From CAVQXR01 sp963717955 (lineage in GTDB: Bacteria; Actinomycetota; Thermoleophilia; Gaiellales; Gaiellaceae), in contig CAVQXR010000002.1 in NCBI GenBank assembly GCA_963717955.1, forward strand, positions 62,001 to 126,000: a DNA stretch of 64,000 bases, given 5' to 3'. The position numbers and the translations under genes were made by a program. A model generated the notes under the pieces. The model ran no database searches. It saw nothing but the letters and a program-made list of their open reading frames with translations, and was not told the origin of the DNA. Each line of letters starts with the position of its first letter. Within the stretch, counting starts at the first letter, position 1. Positions 52,656 through 60,194 of this stretch are shown here, one piece after another.

Positions 52656-53824
52656 CGTTCTTCACCCTGCGGCCGCAGCCAGAGCGAGACGTGCGCGGGC
52701 TGCATGGTGTCGCGGACGACGGTGCCGAGGTCGGCGCCGAGCGCGTCGAGGTCGACCTCGTCCCGGAGGCGGGCGCCGAAGGCGGCGAGGGTCAGCTCGG
52801 CGTCGTAGCGCCGGCGGTAGAAGCGTCGGTCGACGAGGGCCTGGATCCTGCCGCGGGCGGGGCGGAAGAGGGCGGCGACGACGAGGGTGGAGCCGGCGAT
52901 CGCGAGATCGTTGCCGCGGGCGAGTCCACTGAACGCGGCCTGGAGGCCGATCACGATCCCGAAGTAGAGGCCGGCGAGGAGCGCCGTGACGGCCGCGTAG
53001 ACGAGCGTTCGGTTGACGATCCTGTCGATCTCGTAGAGGCGGTAGCGGAGGATCGCGAAGCCGACCGAGGTCGGAATCGTGGCGATGAAGGCGAGCCATA
53101 CGGCGTCGGGAACGCCGATGCCGGAGATCCCCGACACGATGACGAAGGTGAGGGTGGCGACGACAGCGGTGAGGAACCACTTGAGCTGCTGGCGCTGCTC
53201 GGCACTCCCCCTGCGGTAGCGCTCCGCAAGGGATGCGACGAGCGCGAGCACGAGCAGGGCGCCGCCGCCCCCACCGACCACGAGTTGCACGACCTGTACT
53301 CCCGGGAGGCCGATGGGGTTGTCCACGCTCTCGAGCGGGGAGTCGAGCGGGCCGGGCTCGAGAAGCAGCGCAAGGGAGAGAATCGCGACCCAGGCCACGG
53401 CGAGCCAGCCGATCGGGCGCCAGCGGCGCGAAGGCAATCGACCGTCCGGGAAGAGCAGCACGGCGGGAACGAGAAGGCCGACGCCCGCGACCCATGTCCA
53501 GCTGAGTGCCACTGCCACGGCCACGGTCCCGTGCAACGAGTGCGCGATCGCGTAGTCGGCATACCCGCTCTCGACGTTCGCCGTCATCATGAAGATCGAC
53601 GCGGCGCAGAAGAGCCAGCCGATCGGGTTCCGGGGGTGGCGCGAGGCGATGACCGCCCCCACCGTCGCGAACGCCTGGATGGCGATCCACGCCATCGCGA
53701 AGGTCGCGATCGTGGCGCCTTGCAGGTCGCCGTTCAGGCCCCCGAACGCCCCGGCCACGACGCTGAGGGCCAGCGTAAGCGCCCAGAGCGACCATGCGAG
53801 GCGGACGGTGCTCCGCCCGCTCAC
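52652..53824 (-). CDS. Kinase-less sensor-like membrane protein B
   Basis: A 390-residue paralog of protein A with the same architecture: about eight helices, RRWRPIGWLAVAWVAILSLA, QRQQLKWFLTAVVATLTFVI, then VDRRFYRRRYDAELTLAAFG and TMQPAHVSLWLRPQ, and no kinase domains. Start GTG is decided by the GTGA overlap with the stop of the cyclase gene; its own stop overlaps protein A's ATG. The last third is almost identical to A at the DNA level, whereas the N-terminal membrane half is clearly diverged. Confidence 0.85.
   Translation of the reverse strand: MSGRSTVRLAWSLWALTLALSVVAGAFGGLNGDLQGATIATFAMAWIAIQAFATVGAVIASRHPRNPIGWLFCAASIFMMTANVESGYADYAIAHSLHGTVAVAVALSWTWVAGVGLLVPAVLLFPDGRLPSRRWRPIGWLAVAWVAILSLALLLEPGPLDSPLESVDNPIGLPGVQVVQLVVGGGGGALLVLALVASLAERYRRGSAEQRQQLKWFLTAVVATLTFVIVSGISGIGVPDAVWLAFIATIPTSVGFAILRYRLYEIDRIVNRTLVYAAVTALLAGLYFGIVIGLQAAFSGLARGNDLAIAGSTLVVAALFRPARGRIQALVDRRFYRRRYDAELTLAAFGARLRDEVDLDALGADLGTVVRDTMQPAHVSLWLRPQGEER
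52675..53044 (-). repeat. Near-identical segment, copy 2 (paralog B)
   Basis: Partner of 51461-51830, offset exactly 1,214 bases with no gaps. Confidence 0.85.
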
Positions 53825-55161
53825 CGCTCGACCTCGGCCGCGAACAGGCGCCGCTCGCCCTCGACTCCCTTGAGCGTGAAGAGGCCGCGGTCGTTGAACC
53901 GGACGCCCGAACCGTCGACGAGGTCGCGTACGGTGCTCGACACGAGGACTTCGCCGGGCTCGGCCGAGGCGGCGACTCGGGCGCCGACGTGAACGGCGAT
54001 CCCTCCGAGATCGTCCCCGATCGTCTCGCACTCGCCGGTGTGGACACCGGCTCGCAGCTCGACACCGAGCGGCCGCACGGCCTCGAGGATCGCCGCGGCG
54101 CACCGGATCGCCCGCGTGGGACTGTCGAAGCTCGCAAAGAATCCGTCACCGATCGTCTTCACCTCGCGACCGCGGAAGCGAGCCAGCTCGCGGCGCACGA
54201 GCGTGTGGTGGTCCTCGAGGAGCTCCCGCCAGCGGCGATCGCCGAGCTCGGACGCCCGCTGCGTCGAGCCGGCGATGTCGGTGAAGAGGAGTGTCGTCAG
54301 CACTCGCTCGGGCTCGGGCACCCCCCGGGCGCCCGTGACGAGCTCCTGCGTCTCCTGCGCAACTCGCTCGGCGTCGCCCGCCCACGGCCAGTGGTCGTCG
54401 CCAGGGAGCTCGCGGTGCTTCGCGCCGGGGATGTGCTCGGCCAGGTAGCGCGAGTGACCCGCGTCCACGAGCAGGTCACCCTCACGGTGGAGGACGAGCA
54501 CCGGCGCCTGGACCTGCGACAGGACGTCCCTGACGTCGATCTCCGCGTTCATCTTGAGCAGCGTCGTCGCCTGCCCGGGGCTCGCCGACGTCCGGACGAG
54601 GCGCGCGAACCAGCGACGGTAGTTGTCGTCGTGGGCAAGGCTGGGTGAGAGGAGGTCGGCGCCGGCACCCGAGCCCCAGCCCTCCTCCGAAGCGGCGAGG
54701 TAGAGCTGGATCGAGGCGGGGCTCCACCCCCACGCGTAATCGCCGTTCTGCGTGAACTTCGCGAGGCCTGCGTAGAGCACGAGCGCGGAGACGCGGTCGG
54801 GATGGCGTGCGGCGTAGAGGAGCGAGAGCGGCCCACCCTCGAAGACCCCGAACAGGGCTGCCCGCTCGGAGCCTGCCGCGTCCATGACCGCGCGGATGTC
54901 GTCCATCCGCTCCTCGGGCCCCGGCACACCCGTGACCGGGTCGGACATCCCGGTGCCCCGCTTGTCGAACAGGATCAACCTCGAGAACGAGGCGAGCCGA
55001 CGGAGGAAGCGCGCGTACGCCGGATGCTCCCAGTTCCACTCGACGTGCGACAGGAAGCCGGGGACGTAGACGAGGTCGACGGGACCGTCGCCCACGACCT
55101 GGTAGGCGATCGTGACATCGCCGCTCCGCGCGTAACGGGTGTCCGGGAGCGCGGCGCTCAC
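53821..55161 (-). CDS. Alpha/beta-hydrolase-class III adenylate/guanylate cyclase fusion
   Basis: A 446-residue fusion. Residues ~1-270 are an alpha/beta-hydrolase: GDGPVDLVYVPGFLSHVEW, FDKRGTGMSDPV, and the nucleophile elbow, which reads FGVFEGGPLS. The usual GxSxG serine (GVSEGG in relatives) is Phe, a single TCC-to-TTC change. A C-terminal His (GDDHWPW) remains. Residues ~275-446 are a class III cyclase with TTLLFTDIAGSTQRASELGD, IGDGFFASFDSPTRAI (second metal Asp) and VELRAGVHTGECE. It probably makes cAMP (or cGMP), with the dead hydrolase as a ligand-sensing regulator. GTGA overlaps at both ends. Confidence 0.85.
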   Translation of the reverse strand: MSAALPDTRYARSGDVTIAYQVVGDGPVDLVYVPGFLSHVEWNWEHPAYARFLRRLASFSRLILFDKRGTGMSDPVTGVPGPEERMDDIRAVMDAAGSERAALFGVFEGGPLSLLYAARHPDRVSALVLYAGLAKFTQNGDYAWGWSPASIQLYLAASEEGWGSGAGADLLSPSLAHDDNYRRWFARLVRTSASPGQATTLLKMNAEIDVRDVLSQVQAPVLVLHREGDLLVDAGHSRYLAEHIPGAKHRELPGDDHWPWAGDAERVAQETQELVTGARGVPEPERVLTTLLFTDIAGSTQRASELGDRRWRELLEDHHTLVRRELARFRGREVKTIGDGFFASFDSPTRAIRCAAAILEAVRPLGVELRAGVHTGECETIGDDLGGIAVHVGARVAASAEPGEVLVSSTVRDLVDGSGVRFNDRGLFTLKGVEGERRLFAAEVER

Positions 55162-56324
55162 TCGCGCTCCTGCTGCGGGCGCAGCCAGAGTGAGACGTGG
55201 GCGGGCCGCATGGTCTCGTGGACGACGGCGCCGAGGTCGTGACCGAGCCGGTCGAGGTCCACCTCGTCCCGAAGCCTGGTACTGAACGCGGCGAGGGTCT
55301 GCTCGGCGTCGTAGCGCCGCCGGTAGAAGCGCCGGTCGACGAAGGCCTGGATCCGGCCGCGGGCCGGGCGGAAGAGTGCGGCGACGGCGAGCGTGGAGCC
55401 GGCGATCGCGAGGTCGTTGCCGCGCGTCACGCCGCTGAACGCGGCCTGCAGGCCGATCACGATGCCGAAGTAGAGGCCGGTGAGCGCAGCGGTGAGTGCG
55501 CCGTAGACGAGCGTGCGCCGAACGACGAGATCGAGGTCGTAGAGTCGGTAGCGAAAGATCGCGATCCCGGCGGCCACGGGGAGCGCCGCTACTCCGAACG
55601 CGGTGAGCGACGCGAGCAGTTCGGAGTCCGGCACCCAGTAGATCCCCGTGACGAAGACGGGCACCGCGGCGACGAACCAGCGGAGCTGCTGACGCTCGAC
55701 GGCGTCGCCCCGGCGGTACCGGAGGATCACGGAAACGATGGCGAGCAGGCCTGCGAGCAGCACTCCGGGCCAGGCCCAGACGCCGCCCGTGAAGAGCGGG
55801 AAGGCGACCTCGAGAGGCTTGGCGACGCCCTTGACGCTCAAGAGGGTGCCGGGCTCGAATGCGGTTGCCAGCAACACGACGACGAGCGCGGCCGCCGACA
55901 GCCAGGCAACCGCGAGCCATCTACGCGAGAGCAGGAGCCCTGTCGGGTAGACGAGCAGCAGGAACGTGCCGAGGCAGAGCACCACGGGAGGGAGGAAATC
56001 TGCCAGCACGCCCGCCCAACGGCCCACAGGAAGCGAGCCGGGAGCGAAGCGAAGCGCGTAGACCGCATACTCCTGCGCGAGCAGGCCGAGCTCCACGACG
56101 AGACCCATGGCGAGGAAGATCCAACCCACGCGGTTTCCGAACCTGCGCGACACGATCAGTGAGCCGACGGCCGAGTAGGCGAGCATCGTGACGATCGCCC
56201 CCGCGTCGGCTCCCTCGAGGACTCCGGAGGCGTCGAGCGATCGCGTCACCACCCACAGCGCGAACGCAGCGCTCGCGGCGAGCACCGAGAGCCCGAACAG
56301 CGACCAGGCGATGCGGCTTCTCAT
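55158..56324 (-). CDS. Kinase-less sensor-like membrane protein C
   Basis: A 388-residue third paralog: eight to nine helices, then VDRRFYRRRYDAEQTLAAFS, TRLRDEVDLDRLGHDLGAVV and TMRPAHVSLWLRPQQ, no kinase. It is more diverged in DNA than A and B are from each other. ATG 56324 overlaps the stop of the small upstream gene (ATGA), and its stop overlaps the cyclase GTG. Together with A, B and the stub it forms a family of four in one operon. Confidence 0.85.
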   Translation of the reverse strand: MRSRIAWSLFGLSVLAASAAFALWVVTRSLDASGVLEGADAGAIVTMLAYSAVGSLIVSRRFGNRVGWIFLAMGLVVELGLLAQEYAVYALRFAPGSLPVGRWAGVLADFLPPVVLCLGTFLLLVYPTGLLLSRRWLAVAWLSAAALVVVLLATAFEPGTLLSVKGVAKPLEVAFPLFTGGVWAWPGVLLAGLLAIVSVILRYRRGDAVERQQLRWFVAAVPVFVTGIYWVPDSELLASLTAFGVAALPVAAGIAIFRYRLYDLDLVVRRTLVYGALTAALTGLYFGIVIGLQAAFSGVTRGNDLAIAGSTLAVAALFRPARGRIQAFVDRRFYRRRYDAEQTLAAFSTRLRDEVDLDRLGHDLGAVVHETMRPAHVSLWLRPQQERE

Positions 56325-56497
56325 CGCGGCGTCTCCGGACGGCGGATCCACAGCGAGACGTGGGCGGGCCGCATCGTCTCGTGGACGACGGTGCCGCGGA
56401 CGGCGCGGCCGAGCGCGGCGCCGAGCGCTTCGAGCTCGATCTCGTCGCGTTGGCCTGCCACCGCGGGATTCTGACGATCTGGTGGGGTTTCCGCCAT
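56321..56497 (-). CDS. Short stub of a fourth sensor paralog
   Basis: A ~58-residue frame from ATG 56497 (an in-frame ATG lies 24 bases earlier). Only the last part of the sensor block is present: DEIELEALGAALGRAVRGTV and HETMRPAHVSLWIRRPETPR. No membrane helices. It overlaps the start of paralog C by ATGA, so it may be translated. It could be a remnant, or a soluble helper that competes with the full proteins. Confidence 0.6.
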   Translation of the reverse strand: MAETPPDRQNPAVAGQRDEIELEALGAALGRAVRGTVVHETMRPAHVSLWIRRPETPR

Positions 56498-56577
56498 CGG
56501 CGCTCCTGCCCAGGATCCCACGGCGACCGTCCCGGAATCGTTACGAAGACCGTGACGGCGCTACACTCGTTGCGCTC

Positions 56578-59349
56578 ATGGCCGGCCTGACCATCTCGCT
56601 CCTCGGGCCGCCGCGGATCGAGGTGAGCGGGGAGCCGATCTGCGTGGACACGCGGAAGGCGATCGCGTTGCTCGCCTACCTCGCGGTCGAGCGCGACCGG
56701 AAGAGCCGCGACTCACTCGCCGCGCTTCTCTGGCCCGACCAGGACACGAGCCACGCGCGGGGCGCGCTTCGCCGGACGCTTTCGTCGTTGACCAAGGGCC
56801 TCGGCGGGCAGTTCCTCGACGTCGAGCGGAGTGCCGTCCGACTCGATGCCACCGACGTTCGGCTCGACGTCGAGGCGTTTCGCGAGCTCGCGGCGGCGGA
56901 GCGCGATGCCGAGGCCGCCGCCCTGTACCGCGGCGAGTTCCTCGAGGGGTTCGGGCTTCGGGACAGCGTCGCCTTCGAGGACTGGCAGCTCTTCGAGGCC
57001 GACAGCCTCCGCCGCACCTACGCCGGCGTGCTCGAACGGCTCGCGCGAGCCCGCGCCGAGGCAGGGCGGCTGGACGAGGGGGTCGACCTGGCCCGCCGCT
57101 GGCTCGCGCTCGACGAGCTCCACGAGCCGGCTCAGCAGCTCCTCATCGAGCTGTACGCCCGGAGCGGCGATCGGATGGCAGCGCTGCAGCAGTACCGCGA
57201 GTGCGTTCGCGTGCTCGACCGTGAGCTCGGCGTCTCCCCGCTCGAGGAGACGACGGCGCTGTACGCGTCGATCAACGAGAACGCGTTCGCTCCGGCTCCG
57301 AGACCCGCCCCCGGTACGGCGGCGTCTGCCCCCCGGGTGCCGGGCGGCTACCGTCTCGTCGGACGCGACCGGGAACGGCGGCTTCTCGCGGAGGCGTTGG
57401 CGGCGGCGTCGCCCGACGGCCGCCTCGTCGTGGTCGAGGGCGAGGCCGGGATCGGGAAGACGAGGCTCGTCGACGAGCTTGCCGAGCAGGCGCGTGCCGA
57501 CGGGCTTCCGGTCGCCCGGATGCGCTGCAGCGAGACCGAGTCCACGCTGGCCTACGCCGTCGTCGCCGACGCGATCCGCGACGCGCTGGCCGCTCCTGGA
57601 GCGAGTGAGCGGCTGGCCGCCTTGCCGGTGCACTGGGCGGCGGAGGCTGCGCGCCTCGTTCCGGAGCTGGCCGAGAACGGACACGCGCCCGCGCCGTCCG
57701 GTGAGGGTCCGGGTGCGCGGGGCCGGTTCCTCGAGGGGCTGAGCAATGCGCTCGTGGCGTCGGCGCGGCTGGTGGTCGTCGACGACGCCCACTGGATCGA
57801 CGAGGGCTCCCTCGAGGTGCTCGCCTACGTCGCTCGGCGCCTGCACGGAAGGCCGATCTGCCTCGCCTTCACGTGGAGGACCGAGGAGGTGCCCCCGGGA
57901 CATGCGCTACGGCGGCTCGTTGCGGAGGCGGAGCGCGGCGGTGCGGCGACGACGATCGTGCCGGCCCGTCTCCATGCGGGCGAGGTGGCCGAGCTGGCGG
58001 CCTTCGCCGGCGCGCCGGAGCTGGCAGCGCGTGTGTACGAGGAGAGCGACGGGCTCCCGTTCTTCGTCGTGGAGTATCTCGCTGCGGCAGCCGAGGCCGG
58101 CCCGGGCGAGTGGCCGTTGCCCGGCAGCGTCGCAGGGCTCGTCAGCGCGCGCGTCGCCTCGGCCGGCGAGACCGCGCACCAGGTTCTCACCGCGGCGGCC
58201 GTGCTCGGACGCTCGTTCGACTTCGAGACCGTTCGCGACGTCAGCGGCCGGGGCGACGACGAGGCCGTCGCAGCGCTCGAGGAGCTCACGCGGAGGCGCT
58301 TGCTCGAGGAGCTTGCGGAGGGATACGACTTCGGCCACGACCGCGTCCGCGAGCTCGTGTACGGCGAGACGAGCCTCGCCCGGCGACGTCTACTCCATGC
58401 CAGGGCCGCGGAGGTGATCGCCGCGCGGGAGCGGCGCGACCCGGGTGCACAGGCGGTCGTCGTCGCCGACCACTTCCGCCTCGGTGGGCGCGAGTCGGAG
58501 GCTGCCCGGTACCTCGTGATCGCCGGCGATCGCGCGCGAAACCTCTACGCGAACGCAGACGCGCTCGCGCACTTCCGGGCAGCGCTCGCACTCGGCCATC
58601 CCGAGCCGGCGTGGCTACACGAGGCGGTCGGTGACCTGCAGGTGCTCCAGGGTGACTACGCGGCGGCCATCGCGAGCTACGAAACGGCCGCGGCGCTCGC
58701 TCCCGCATCCGGGCTGCCCGAGCTCGAGCGCAAGCTCGGAGTCATCCACGAGCGCCGCGGCGACTACGGTCTCGCCGAAAGCCACTTCCGGACGGCCGCC
58801 GCCGCGGAGCGAGATTCGGATCCATCGTGGGCGGCAGGGCTGGAGGTGGATCGTGCGCTCAACGAGCACCGCCGCGGCGACGTTCAGGCGGCCCTCGCGC
58901 ACGCGCGTCATGGGCTCGAGCTGGCCGAGCAGAGCGGCGAGTCGGTGCCGCTCGCCCGCGCGCACAACGTCCTCGGGGTGCTCGCGTCGGCGGAGGGACG
59001 TACGGACGAGGCGCGAGACGAGCTCGCGCGTAGCCTCGAGCTGGCCGAACGCCTTGCGGATCCCGCCCCGCGCATCGCGGCCCTCAACAACCTCGCGCTC
59101 GTCGCCCGGTCGCACGGCCAGCTCGACGAGGCGATCGCGCTCGAGCTTCGGGCGCTCGCAGCCTGCCGGTCATACGGCGACCGTCATCGTGAGGCGGCGA
59201 TCCACGGGAATCTCGCAGATGCGCTGCGCGAGGCGGGGCGCGGCGAGGAGGCGATGGAGCACCTCAAGCTCGGCGTCGCGATCTTCGCCGAGGTCGGCGG
59301 CGACCCGGCGGACCTCCGACCCGAGATCTGGAAGCTCGTCGAGTGGTGA
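56578..59349 (+). CDS. BTAD-ATPase-TPR transcriptional regulator (SARP/LAL-like)
   Basis: A 923-residue regulator. Residues ~1-240 are an OmpR-type winged helix plus bacterial transcriptional activator domain (ISLLGPPRIEVSGEPICVDT, LLWPDQDTSHARGALRRTLS, YRECVRVLDRELGVSPLEET). An AAA/STAND-type ATPase follows with GRDRERRLL, Walker A GEAGIGKTRL (~288-297) and Walker B LVVVDDAHWID. From ~600 on there are tetratricopeptide repeats. Such proteins integrate signals to activate nearby operons. TACACT lies ten bases before ATG. It is divergent from the sensor-cyclase-partner-switching operon 81 bases away and is its likely regulator. Confidence 0.9.
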   Translation: MAGLTISLLGPPRIEVSGEPICVDTRKAIALLAYLAVERDRKSRDSLAALLWPDQDTSHARGALRRTLSSLTKGLGGQFLDVERSAVRLDATDVRLDVEAFRELAAAERDAEAAALYRGEFLEGFGLRDSVAFEDWQLFEADSLRRTYAGVLERLARARAEAGRLDEGVDLARRWLALDELHEPAQQLLIELYARSGDRMAALQQYRECVRVLDRELGVSPLEETTALYASINENAFAPAPRPAPGTAASAPRVPGGYRLVGRDRERRLLAEALAAASPDGRLVVVEGEAGIGKTRLVDELAEQARADGLPVARMRCSETESTLAYAVVADAIRDALAAPGASERLAALPVHWAAEAARLVPELAENGHAPAPSGEGPGARGRFLEGLSNALVASARLVVVDDAHWIDEGSLEVLAYVARRLHGRPICLAFTWRTEEVPPGHALRRLVAEAERGGAATTIVPARLHAGEVAELAAFAGAPELAARVYEESDGLPFFVVEYLAAAAEAGPGEWPLPGSVAGLVSARVASAGETAHQVLTAAAVLGRSFDFETVRDVSGRGDDEAVAALEELTRRRLLEELAEGYDFGHDRVRELVYGETSLARRRLLHARAAEVIAARERRDPGAQAVVVADHFRLGGRESEAARYLVIAGDRARNLYANADALAHFRAALALGHPEPAWLHEAVGDLQVLQGDYAAAIASYETAAALAPASGLPELERKLGVIHERRGDYGLAESHFRTAAAAERDSDPSWAAGLEVDRALNEHRRGDVQAALAHARHGLELAEQSGESVPLARAHNVLGVLASAEGRTDEARDELARSLELAERLADPAPRIAALNNLALVARSHGQLDEAIALELRALAACRSYGDRHREAAIHGNLADALREAGRGEEAMEHLKLGVAIFAEVGGDPADLRPEIWKLVEW

Positions 59350-59353
59350 GGCG

Positions 59354-59372
59354 CCGCCCGCTCATCGGGCGG
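59354..59372 (+). terminator. Terminator hairpin of the large regulator
   Basis: CCGCCCG-CTCAT-CGGGCGG, a perfect 7-bp stem starting five bases after the stop codon. Confidence 0.5.
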
Positions 59373-59420
59373 GCCGGACGTGCCCCACAGTTCGCACGCC
59401 TTCGTCACGAAACGCGCGCC

Positions 59421-59455
59421 GGTGCCTGGCACGTGCCAGACACGTGCCAGGCACC
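59421..59455. repeat. Perfect 15-bp inverted repeat
   Basis: GGTGCCTGGCACGTG, loop CCAGA, CACGTGCCAGGCACC. It lies between two convergent genes, so a terminator or a REP/BIME-like dispersed hairpin is likely. Confidence 0.65.
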
Positions 59456-59501
59456 GCTCCCCTGGAGGCTTCGGAGTGGTAGAACGGCGCGCGGCCGGCC
59501 T

Positions 59502-60140
59502 TCAGCCGAGCCGTTCGAGGTAGGCGATCACCTCGGCGCAGGTCGTCACCTCCGCGTAGCGTCGGTGGACGTCGCGGAGGTTCGACTCGTGCGCGTCGCG
59601 GCCCTGGTCGCCGATGCAGTCCTCGGGCAGGATGGTGCGGAAGCCGTAGGAGAACGCGTCGACGGTCGTCGCGCGCACGCACCCGGACGTGGTGCACCCG
59701 GTGACGATGACGGTGTCGCGCTGCGTGGCGGTGAGAAGCGAGATCAGGGGCGTCCCGTGGAAGAACGACGGCCACTTCTTCGGCAGCAGGACGTCCGAGT
59801 CGTCCCAGAGCCGGGCGTCCACCTGTGCCCACCGGGAGCCCGGCGTGATCTTCGCGCACGGCGGGAGCTTTATCGTCCAGAGCCCGAGCTCCGTCTCGTC
59901 GCGCCACTCGACGACGGTGTGGAAGATCGGAACGCCGACCGCGCGTGCAATGGGGAGGAGCCGCGCCGTGTTGACGGTCGCGCGTTCGATCAGCTCCGAC
60001 CCGCCGAACTCGAACGCGGGGTCGGTGAACGCGTACTGGAGGTCGACGACGAGCACCGCGGGCCGCTCTCCCGGCTCGATGCTCGCCTGGCCGTAGCCGC
60101 GGGCGACCCAGGGATCGTTCTCGGGAAGCTCGATTGCCAG
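59502..60140 (-). CDS. Isochorismatase-family cysteine hydrolase
   Basis: A ~212-residue isochorismatase-fold enzyme. The catalytic triad is visible as Asp in AVLVVDLQYAF, Lys in the LLPKKWPSFFHG region and Cys in TGCTTSGCVRATTVDAFS. Relatives include N-carbamoylsarcosine amidase and nicotinamidase; WTIKLPPCAKITPGSRWAQV is typical of the carbamoylsarcosine-amidase branch. No ATG, GTG or TTG fits well; a CTG at 60140 lies eight bases after AAGGAG and is used here. A longer frame would overlap leuC. Substrate unknown. Confidence 0.8.
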   Translation of the reverse strand: MAIELPENDPWVARGYGQASIEPGERPAVLVVDLQYAFTDPAFEFGGSELIERATVNTARLLPIARAVGVPIFHTVVEWRDETELGLWTIKLPPCAKITPGSRWAQVDARLWDDSDVLLPKKWPSFFHGTPLISLLTATQRDTVIVTGCTTSGCVRATTVDAFSYGFRTILPEDCIGDQGRDAHESNLRDVHRRYAEVTTCAEVIAYLERLG

Positions 60141-60194
60141 CGTGGACGCTCCTTCTGACGCCTGTGTCCGAATCGTAGGTACATTGCATACAAC

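Noticed and set aside
52662..54149. A second long minus-strand frame over sensor protein B and the cyclase
   Set aside because: Crosses the junction of two genes that are each complete in another frame, and has no membrane-protein or cyclase motifs.
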